Shown here one piece after another: positions 58,152 to 64,000 of a stretch of DNA of 64,000 nucleotides; position 1 is the first letter of the stretch; every line of letters starts with the position of its first letter. The notes beneath the pieces were generated by a model. That model did no database searches, was not told where the DNA came from, and saw only the letters and a list, made by a program, of their open reading frames with translations. The translations under genes and the position numbers were made by a program. Source of the DNA: Lactiplantibacillus dongliensis (GTDB lineage Bacteria; Bacillota; Bacilli; Lactobacillales; Lactobacillaceae). The stretch is from NCBI RefSeq assembly GCF_005405105.1, contig NZ_BJDK01000012.1:1-64000 (forward strand), written 5' to 3'.

Positions 58152-58196
58152 AAAAAAACCACTAACCACGATCTTGGTCGCAGTTAGTGGTTTTTA
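58152..58196. terminator. Bidirectional terminator
   Basis: AAAACCACTAAC pairs with GTTAGTGGTTTTT between hsp20 and the convergent gene. Confidence 0.88.
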
Positions 58197-58201
58197 GTCG
58201 C

Positions 58202-58564
58202 TTATTTAGGATCGTCAGCGCTGGCTTCAGCCGCATCGTGTTCCTTGTTAGCTTCAGAGATGCTCATGGTAATCGTCTTCGGCCGGTCTTTAAAAATGAC
58301 GATCGTGCCTTTACCTAAGAAGTCTTTGGGACCATCGTAGGCCAGGTCATATTCATTCGCAAAGGCGCCTTCCTTTTGCAAGGTCATAAAGAAAATCTTA
58401 GCGTCTTCATAGTCGTCACTAAACATAACGGCCATGGATTTATCGATGAGCAACTTTTCTTTGCGCATTTCATTAAGTCGGTGCCATAATCCATCAATAA
58501 CTGGTTGGGGCAGGCGTTTCTTAACATCTTCACCAGTTCGGTGTTTCTTGGTCATTTCATACAT
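58202..58564 (-). CDS. Conserved hypothetical protein
   Basis: A 120-residue soluble protein, highly charged, with no membrane segment. The block LPQPVIDGLWHRLNEMRKE near residue 18 recalls DUF960-type proteins of lactobacilli, but the match is weak by eye. The C-terminus is low-complexity and acidic (EANKEHDAAEASADD). It starts at ATG 58564 behind AAAGGTGG. Function unknown. Confidence 0.65.
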   Translation of the reverse strand: MYEMTKKHRTGEDVKKRLPQPVIDGLWHRLNEMRKEKLLIDKSMAVMFSDDYEDAKIFFMTLQKEGAFANEYDLAYDGPKDFLGKGTIVIFKDRPKTITMSISEANKEHDAAEASADDPK

Positions 58565-58679
58565 CTTAAATAGCCACCTTTTCTATCTGAATTTATTGTC
58601 AGATTGAACCTAAACGTTGCATAACGATTTAAATAATACCACAAAGGGTAAATTTAATGCCATTTATAAGTTAAGCTAG

Positions 58680-58708
58680 TTTACATGACTAGTTAATCTG
58701 TATATAAT
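58680..58708 (+). promoter_or_regulatory. Promoter of the DUF1836-like gene
   Basis: TTTACA (58680-58685), 17-bp spacer, TATAAT (58703-58708). Confidence 0.8.
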
Positions 58709-58736
58709 GATGATAAAGGATTGAGGAGGGATTTAC

Positions 58737-59261
58737 ATGGCAACCAGCGTCACCTATGCGGATTGGAAACAGCGCATGAGCAAAGTTATCTTACCCAAAT
58801 GGACAGAATTACCGAATTTTGATCTATATATGGATCAGGTCTTGTTACTGATTAATGAGACTTTGCAGCCACTAGGGGTTGATCCGGTGACGGCCGCGAT
58901 GATCAATAATTATGTTAAGCATAAAGTAATCTTATCACCAGTGAAGAAGAAGTATCAGATTATGCAATTGGCGGACATTATTGTGATCAGCTTATTAAAA
59001 CCAAGTTATCCGCTCGATATGATTCGTGAAGGGATTGATCAGGTTACCGCAACTGGCTATCCGAAACGGGCTTATGATAATTTCATTACGGAATTGGTTA
59101 AACGACTGCATCATTTAGATGAACCGGTCCGGGTTTCTGACCAAGATCTAAGCGGTAGCTTAACTGTTGCAGCTGCCCAACTAATCGTTGATAAATTGCG
59201 AACTGACGAATTAATGCGACTGAACCAAGCCCACATAAAACCAAAACAGATTGAAAAATGA
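58737..59261 (+). CDS. DUF1836-like protein
   Basis: A 174-residue cytoplasmic protein. The stretch LPNFDLYMDQVLLLINETL followed by AAMINNYVKHKVI and PVKKKYQIMQLADIIVISLLK matches the DUF1836 layout, whose N-terminal part looks like a MerR-like winged helix, so DNA binding is possible. It is a single gene with a strong promoter and GAGGAGGG ribosome binding site. Its targets are unknown. Confidence 0.8.
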   Translation: MATSVTYADWKQRMSKVILPKWTELPNFDLYMDQVLLLINETLQPLGVDPVTAAMINNYVKHKVILSPVKKKYQIMQLADIIVISLLKPSYPLDMIREGIDQVTATGYPKRAYDNFITELVKRLHHLDEPVRVSDQDLSGSLTVAAAQLIVDKLRTDELMRLNQAHIKPKQIEK

Positions 59262-59275
59262 ACAATCTATGTCGA

Positions 59276-59318
59276 AGGACCGTGAAACCGCAAATTAATT
59301 GGGTTAACGGCCCTTTTT
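59276..59318 (+). terminator. Probable terminator
   Basis: AGGACCGT pairs with ACGGCCCT, with a long loop, followed by TTTTT. Confidence 0.55.
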
Positions 59319-59399
59319 CTAGTTGCTGGAAGCCGTTTCTTCTAGTATGATTGGTGGGGTGTCATACTAAATTGTAAACAATTGAATAAGAAAATAGGC

Positions 59400-59436
59400 A
59401 AGCAAGACGACTGTATTTTAGGACAGTTGTCTTACT
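59400..59436. other. Leader hairpin before the LytTR regulator gene
   Basis: AAGACGACTGT pairs with ACAGTTGTCTT just upstream of the ribosome binding site region. It has no T run, so it is probably not a simple terminator; it could be an operator or a leader structure. Confidence 0.4.
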
Positions 59437-59455
59437 AAGAGAAAGAGTGATGGCT

Positions 59456-60205
59456 ATGCAGGTTTTCATCAGTGACGATAATGAACAACAACGTCTCTGG
59501 TTGACCGAAATCATTACTGCCCAGTTAAACCAATTGCAATTCGATTATGAATTGGCGCCGGTTTGGCAGCCAACCGATGTATTACGCATGGTACGGGCTA
59601 GTAATGGACCGAATATTTATTTTTTAGATATTGTTTTAAAACAAGCAACCAATGGGATTGAATTAGCTTCAGCCATTCGGAATTATGATCCGGATGGGTT
59701 TATCATCTACGTCAGTGTGCGTGATGATATGCTACCGGAAACGTTGAGTGCCATGACAACGCCAACCGGGTTTATTTCGAAGGCCGATATGTTTGATAAG
59801 GCCAAGTTTGTACCGCGGGTGACGCGGGTACTCCAAGTTATTAAGCAGCGCTTAGTGACTTTAAAGCAAGCACCGGAACCGACTTTAACTTTGAAGAGCG
59901 GCGCGTTATTATTAAAGCTAAAGCTTCGGGATATCGTGTATTGTGAGAAAGTCCATGGACTGCGGACCACCCGGATTGTGACTGATAGTCAAGCGTACAT
60001 CGTGCATAAGAATTTAAGTACGATCAAGGCCCAACTTCCGGCGACTCACTTCTTTAACGATTTCCAGAGTTATGCGATTAACTTAGATAAGATTGTGACG
60101 GTCAACTTTAACAAGGGGCTCGTTAGCATGGCTAACGGTGACCGCTTGTCCTTTAGCCGTGGGACAATCAAGAAGTTGCGCGCATATTATCAAACTCAGG
60201 AATAG
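59456..60205 (+). CDS. LytTR family response regulator (orphan)
   Basis: A 249-residue AgrA-like regulator. The receiver domain has the acidic pair Asp7-Asp8, phosphoacceptor Asp58 in IYFLDIVLK and a SK switch Lys near residue 105. The LytTR DNA-binding domain covers about 145-245 (DIVYCEKVHGLRTTRI, FFNDFQSYAINLDKI). No histidine kinase or peptide pheromone gene is adjacent, so its signal is not evident. Among the nested starts GTG 59447, ATG 59450 and ATG 59456, the last has the best spacing from AAAGAG. Confidence 0.88.
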   Translation: MQVFISDDNEQQRLWLTEIITAQLNQLQFDYELAPVWQPTDVLRMVRASNGPNIYFLDIVLKQATNGIELASAIRNYDPDGFIIYVSVRDDMLPETLSAMTTPTGFISKADMFDKAKFVPRVTRVLQVIKQRLVTLKQAPEPTLTLKSGALLLKLKLRDIVYCEKVHGLRTTRIVTDSQAYIVHKNLSTIKAQLPATHFFNDFQSYAINLDKIVTVNFNKGLVSMANGDRLSFSRGTIKKLRAYYQTQE

Positions 60206-60214
60206 GATGATTAA

Positions 60215-60871
60215 ATGATAACGGATGCTCAATTAACGGCGATTGCGACCTATGCCACGGCTCGCTTAGCACAAGATAAGAGCGGGCACGGAGCGGACCA
60301 TCTTCATCGGGTCGTTAAGTTAGCTCGGCGACTGGCGATTGCGGAACAAGCCGACCTGAACTTAACTTTGGCAGCAGCTTGGCTGCATGACGTGATTGAT
60401 GACAAGCTAATGGCTGATCCGGAGCAAGCACATCAAGCGCTGGCAACCAAATTGACTGCTTTACAGGTTAGGGTAGCAGCCCAACAAGCGATCTTTGAGA
60501 TCATTGACCATATGTCATTCAGCAAGTCACTGAATGGGACACAATCATTGTCGTTAGCGGGACAGATCGTTCAAGATGCGGATCGCTTAGATGCGATTGG
60601 CGCGATTGGTATTGCGCGGGCCCTGTATTACTCTGGGCATGTCGGCGAAGCTATCTATGATCCAAAGGTAGCGCCACGTGAACATATGACCAAAGCCCAG
60701 TACCGGAATCAACCAGGAACCGCGATTAATCATTTTTATGAAAAGTTATTTAAGCTGGAAGGTCTAATGAATACGGCGGCAGCAAAACAATTGGCCCATC
60801 AACGGACACAAGTGATGCGGCAGTTTGTGACCCAATTCAAAGCTGAATGGGACGCCGATGATCAATCATAA
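60215..60871 (+). CDS. HD-domain phosphohydrolase
   Basis: A 218-residue metal-dependent phosphohydrolase of the YedJ/YpgQ-like group. Metal ligands are His in GHGADHLHRV (residues 24-33), the His58-Asp59 pair in WLHDVIDD, and Asp in IVQDADRLDAIGA. Likely substrates are nucleotides or (p)ppGpp-like compounds, but this cannot be told from the sequence. It lies 9 bp behind the LytTR regulator gene, so the two are an operon. Confidence 0.88.
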   Translation: MITDAQLTAIATYATARLAQDKSGHGADHLHRVVKLARRLAIAEQADLNLTLAAAWLHDVIDDKLMADPEQAHQALATKLTALQVRVAAQQAIFEIIDHMSFSKSLNGTQSLSLAGQIVQDADRLDAIGAIGIARALYYSGHVGEAIYDPKVAPREHMTKAQYRNQPGTAINHFYEKLFKLEGLMNTAAAKQLAHQRTQVMRQFVTQFKAEWDADDQS

Positions 60872-60877
60872 TTAAAA

Positions 60878-60927
60878 TAACGCTTGTCCCGACAGCACAA
60901 AGTTGTCGTGGGCAAGCGTTATTTTTT
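60878..60927 (+). terminator. Terminator of the HD gene
   Basis: AACGCTTGTCCC pairs with GGGCAAGCGTT, followed by ATTTTTTG. Confidence 0.88.
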
Positions 60928-61048
60928 GATCTTTTTACATCACCCTAAATACTACGAGAAGACTCAGGATGGCTAGCATCGGCTGTTTATAAGCTAATGT
61001 TAAGTCATTGCAACTAGAAGCCAAGTTCTTACTGAGCGTAAAAAAATT

Positions 61049-61100
61049 AAAAGTCCTATCTAAATTTCTGCAGTAAATGCCATTTAGTATAGGACTTTTA
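61049..61100. terminator. Terminator near the membrane protease-like gene
   Basis: AAAAGTCCTATCTAAAT pairs with ATTTAGTATAGGACTTTT. T-rich on both strands, so it can stop the minus-strand operon. Confidence 0.8.
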
Positions 61101-61153
61101 GGTCCAACTTAAATTTTTAAACAAGGATGAAAGCGACGGTTACTTGAAAATAT

Positions 61154-61933
61154 TTAGGCCCGTAAAAAGCGGGTAATTAACATGACTAATAGGGACACAA
61201 TCAGTGAATAGCTGAGAATAATTGCCATCGTTAGCCCAAAGGTAGTAATAGCTTGAAGAACTGTAGCGGCATGCACATCTAGTAACGTGATCATGGTGGT
61301 GAAGATGACTAACACAACGATTGTACTAGACAAGCCTAACGCACTATTCTGATAGTCAGCGGGGCTAAGGTCAAAGCCGCCAATCACAATTAAGACCGTC
61401 AGCAAAAGAAGCAGTAATAATTGCCACCAATTGCCGACTTGCTGAGTTAGGACGGACCAACTAGCGGTCCAAGCCAGTCGCGTCGGGTTAGCAGCTAGCT
61501 TTAAAATGGCGTGGGCCAATCCTGGAAATAAGAGGTAGTCTAAGCCGAGTAAGCTGGCCGTACATCCAAAGATTGGCGCAATTCCAATGAATAGATTGCC
61601 AATTGTTTGGTAGAAGCTGTGTTGACTCCAAGTATGATTGACATAACCGAGGGCTAAGTCGTCATCACCGCCGTTGCGCCGATTCAAATGAGGCAACTTC
61701 AGTAAGCGGACCGATTGAATCCCGTGACGAAAAATGAGGGCCATGATTAAATGACTAGTTTCATGGATAACAATGCCTAAACAGCCAAGGTAAACTTGAC
61801 TGTTGATCCCGAATTTAGTGACGAGATTGCTTTTAGTCTGCCGGTTAACCACGGTGAGTAACCAGGCAAACACTGCGGGAAGTCCTAACAAACTGCCTAG
61901 GACTAACCCATAATTGATGACGAGCTGTTTCAA
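61154..61933 (-). CDS. Polytopic membrane protein with HExxH motif
   Basis: A 259-residue protein with about five to six membrane spans. Within the second span, GIVIHETSHLIMALIF contains His57-Glu58-x-x-His61, the zinc site of site-2-type (M50) intramembrane proteases. A typical downstream LDG or NPDG motif is not obvious, so peptidase activity is inferred. Relatives are annotated as integral membrane proteins in lactobacilli. It lies 4 bp behind the deacylase gene on the minus strand and is probably cotranscribed with it. Confidence 0.75.
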   Translation of the reverse strand: MKQLVINYGLVLGSLLGLPAVFAWLLTVVNRQTKSNLVTKFGINSQVYLGCLGIVIHETSHLIMALIFRHGIQSVRLLKLPHLNRRNGGDDDLALGYVNHTWSQHSFYQTIGNLFIGIAPIFGCTASLLGLDYLLFPGLAHAILKLAANPTRLAWTASWSVLTQQVGNWWQLLLLLLLTVLIVIGGFDLSPADYQNSALGLSSTIVVLVIFTTMITLLDVHAATVLQAITTFGLTMAIILSYSLIVSLLVMLITRFLRA

Positions 61934-61937
61934 AGCA

Positions 61938-62441
61938 TCACTCCGTTAAATCGCCAAAGGTCCCATGCACAAGTTTGCGTAGGTCTTCGGCGTCAATTTC
62001 AATTGAACGGCCAATTTTGCCGGATGATACGAGCATTTTACCTTGTTTTTTAGCACTGTCATTGATAAAAATTGGAAATTTCTTGGTTTCCCAAATCCCC
62101 ACGGGGGTGTTGGCCCCATGTTGATAGCCGGTCGTGCGTTCCAGATCTTTGAGCGGAATCATGCCGACTTTTTTATTGCCAGATAGTTTAGCTAATTTTT
62201 TGTAGCTTAAATGTTCATCTAAAGGTAGAACGCCAACTAATGGACCGGTCTTATTGCCAATTAGCGCCAAGGTCTTATAGATATGATGTTCATCGACCCC
62301 TAAGTGATCGACTTGTAGCTGTTCAACATCGCCTTCCGTTTCAGTGGGAAACTCGAATTGTTGGTAGCTAACATTGGCTTTATCTAAAATTTTTTCAACT
62401 AAAGTTTTACCTAATTGATCTTTTTTCTTCTTCTTTGACAT
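61938..62441 (-). CDS. ybaK: YbaK-family aminoacyl-tRNA deacylase
   Basis: Hydrolyses mischarged Cys-tRNA(Pro) or a related substrate in the cytoplasm. The 167-residue protein carries the family features LGVDEHHIYKTLAL, GVLPLDEHLSYKKLAKLSG (with a Lys-rich binding strip) and the late block FINDSAKKQGKMLVSSGKIGRSIEI. An unusual N-terminal Lys run (SKKKKKD) precedes the domain. ATG 62441 follows TGAGGAAG. It is the first gene of a two-gene minus-strand operon. Confidence 0.9.
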   Translation of the reverse strand: MSKKKKKDQLGKTLVEKILDKANVSYQQFEFPTETEGDVEQLQVDHLGVDEHHIYKTLALIGNKTGPLVGVLPLDEHLSYKKLAKLSGNKKVGMIPLKDLERTTGYQHGANTPVGIWETKKFPIFINDSAKKQGKMLVSSGKIGRSIEIDAEDLRKLVHGTFGDLTE

Positions 62442-62627
62442 GCTAATCTCTTCCTCACAATCATAAAAGTGCGTTCCAATTATTCAAATGGACCGGGGTA
62501 CTCTGCCATCAGGTCCTAAATTCTGCTATACTACAGGTATAATTAGTCATAACAGGTTGCTGGCGATTAGACGCATCAAGCTATCAACAATTACAGCTGA
62601 TGCATATTGAGCGTGGCCGTCTCCGTT

Positions 62628-62779
62628 GACCAGCTGGTTCGCGGTGGGGCAACCCCTGCAGCCATAGTGCGGTCTGCAGGGCGCTTTTAAGCCGAAAGTC
62701 ACGTCTTAAAAGTCGGCCCAGACCCTAACCTGGGATAAGTCACCCAGCTAAGGGTCTCGACACGGCGAACCAGCTGGTC
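62628..62779 (+). repeat. Structured intergenic repeat, type C
   Basis: The outer stem is a perfect 15-bp match: GACCAGCTGGTTCGC (62628-62642) with GCGAACCAGCTGGTC (62765-62779). Hairpin 2 has CCCTGCAG and CTGCAGGG around CCATAGTGCGGT, the same loop as type A on an entirely different stem. An extra hairpin CTTTTAAG..CTTAAAAG follows. Hairpin 3 is GACCCT..CTGGG with CCCAG..AGGGTC, then CGACACGGCGAACC. Confidence 0.87.
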
Positions 62780-62842
62780 ACTACGACTCTTGTTAGTTGT
62801 TAATTAATCATGCAATTGACTAATTTCGACAATAAGTCAGCG

Positions 62843-62991
62843 CAGGGCGGGCTGGATGATGCTCAGTGGTGATAGTTTACTTGGCTGGGTGTTTTTCCCC
62901 GGCCTAGTAAAAGCCCGGCTTGTGAGACCGAATTTGGCTCACAAACGTGGCCACCACGTTCCAGCATCAATCCAGACCAACCGTAGCGGAA
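62843..62991 (-). repeat. Structured intergenic repeat, type A, copy 6
   Basis: Minus-strand orientation. Outer stem GGGCTGGATGATGCT with AGCATCAATCCAG. In the unit direction hairpin 2 is TTGTGAG/CTCACAA around CCAAATTCGGT, and hairpin 3 is TTTACT..CCGGGG with CCC..AGTAAA. With the type C copy it fills the gap between ybaK and the GntR gene; no gene is seen in 62442-63060. Confidence 0.85.
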
Positions 62992-63060
62992 AACTAGCAC
63001 TATGTTGCATTGATACTAATAGCCAGTCAACTAGTTATATTAAATAAAGGAGGGACCGGG

Positions 63061-63780
63061 ATGGCCGATTTAGTTTATCAACAAGTGATGACCGATTTAA
63101 AAAAACGGATTATGGCCAATGAATTCGCTGATAAAAAGTTACCAGATGAACGGAGCCTCAGTGATCAATATCAAGTGAGCCGCAGTTCGATCAAGCGCGC
63201 ATTGAATGTGTTGGCAAATCAAGGCTTGATCTTCAAGAAGCGCGGATCCGGAACGTTTATCAATCCATTATATCTTAAAAACCAATCGTCTTTTCAATAT
63301 GAAGGGACGAACCTGGGGATTACCGACAGTCTGAATACTGAAGGTGCGCACCCTAGTATTCAATTATTAGACTTTCAGGTCGTTCCTGCAAGTCAAGAGT
63401 TGCAACAGGACCTATTTTTAGGGCCAGATGAGTTTGTTTATGAGATAAAGCGCTTACGCTTGCTCGATAACCAGCCGTTCATGATTGAAACGGGGTATAT
63501 TCCGATTAAGTTAGTGCCGGAATTGAATCGTGAGGTTATCAGTGGCTCAATCTTTAACTATGTCCAGGCGACGAAGCATGCGGCGGTTACCAAGTCATTC
63601 TTATCGATTTCAGTCGATGCGTCGAATGCAAATGATCAAAAGCTATTGGCGCTCAAACCGACCGAACCTGTTGGCGTGATGAGTGGGATTTTCTTCTTAG
63701 ATGATGGGACGCCCTTTGAAGTCTCGAACATGCGCCTACATTATCGGTATATGAAATATACCACGTTTGTCAAAGTCTGA
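63061..63780 (+). CDS. GntR family regulator, HutC/UTRA type
   Basis: A 239-residue transcription factor. The winged helix lies at residues 3-70 (YQQVMTDLKKRIMANEF, RSLSDQYQVSRSSIKRALNVL, GSGTFINPLY) and a UTRA ligand domain at about 88-235 (EFVYEIKRLRLLDNQPFMIETGYIP, VMSGIFFLDDGTPFEVSNMRLHY in pieces). Relatives respond to sugar phosphates or related ligands. Its target is not in the window on the downstream side before 64000. ATG 63061 follows AAAGGAGGGACC. Confidence 0.92.
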   Translation: MADLVYQQVMTDLKKRIMANEFADKKLPDERSLSDQYQVSRSSIKRALNVLANQGLIFKKRGSGTFINPLYLKNQSSFQYEGTNLGITDSLNTEGAHPSIQLLDFQVVPASQELQQDLFLGPDEFVYEIKRLRLLDNQPFMIETGYIPIKLVPELNREVISGSIFNYVQATKHAAVTKSFLSISVDASNANDQKLLALKPTEPVGVMSGIFFLDDGTPFEVSNMRLHYRYMKYTTFVKV

Positions 63781-63931
63781 GTTTCGGCGTTAGGGGTGAT
63801 TGAGCTGAAATAGAGGCGCTTGATCGTGTTTAATCTAAATTGATACGACAATTCCTTGGTCGTCAATTTGAAATAACTTGCTTCAGTTGCCAAAATTTGC
63901 CAATTGCTAAAAAATAAAATCAGTAATCACT

Positions 63932-63968
63932 AACCGGTGCGATTGTCATGATAGCGCCGGTTTTATTA
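63932..63968 (+). terminator. Probable terminator of the GntR gene
   Basis: ACCGGTGC pairs with GCGCCGGT around a short loop, followed by TTTTATTA. Confidence 0.6.
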
Positions 63969-64000
63969 TGCTTTTAATTTGCCAAGTTGAATAATTGGAC

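Noticed and set aside
62856..63047. 63-residue plus-strand reading frame before the GntR gene
   Set aside because: Contained in a type A repeat copy and without a ribosome binding site.

Overview
The window looks chromosomal and comes from a low-GC Firmicute of the Lactiplantibacillus (Lactobacillus plantarum) group. The pointers are the gene order cah - flavin reductases - purEKCSQLFMNHD and pyrR1-BCAaAbDFE - rexBA, the RexB-type AddB, the small heat-shock gene, NrdI, and strong AGGAGG ribosome binding sites with frequent GTG and TTG starts. I cannot assign a species. I see no rRNA, tRNA or CRISPR array.

Layout. 0.2-2.8 kb: a membrane-anchored alpha/beta hydrolase and an alpha carbonic anhydrase (minus strand), diverging from a tyrosine phosphatase. 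2.9-6.8 kb: a two-gene flavin reductase operon. Its second product carries a PAS-like domain and a tail with three copies of a flavinylation-like motif. A group II intron of apparent class C sits directly behind its terminator. 7.1-18.4 kb: an eleven-gene purine operon (PRPP to IMP, lacking only purB), then a T-box leader and a MetE-like gene. 20-24.7 kb: a minus-strand purine uptake and regulation cluster. It has two NCS2 permeases, one behind a guanine-type riboswitch and one apparently starting at ATT, plus a PucR-type regulator. 26.2-35.9 kb: the pyrimidine operon with two PyrR attenuators. 36.5-43.9 kb: rexB-rexA recombination nuclease. 44-64 kb: mixed housekeeping and accessory genes. 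These include an aminotransferase-dapA operon with divergent MocR regulator, zwf, a Lys-rich secreted protein, an MFS pump, nrdI, a CBS-domain transporter-like protein, Hsp20 with an acidic partner, an orphan LytTR regulator, an HD hydrolase, an HExxH membrane protein with a YbaK-type deacylase, and a GntR/UTRA regulator.

How it fits together. Purine and pyrimidine synthesis, purine salvage and their RNA-based controls (guanine riboswitch, PyrR attenuators, T-box) fill most of the first 36 kb. Several enzymes use bicarbonate (PurK, CarB), and a carbonic anhydrase lies in the same window.

The most unusual non-coding signal is a family of structured intergenic repeats of about 150-180 bp. There are nine near-complete copies, one mini copy and several remnants, in both orientations. 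All share one architecture: an outer stem, a hairpin with a conserved loop close to CCAWAGNGCGGT, and a second hairpin with a conserved A.A mismatch. The stem sequences differ between copies while pairing is kept. That pattern of covariation points to selection on DNA or RNA secondary structure.
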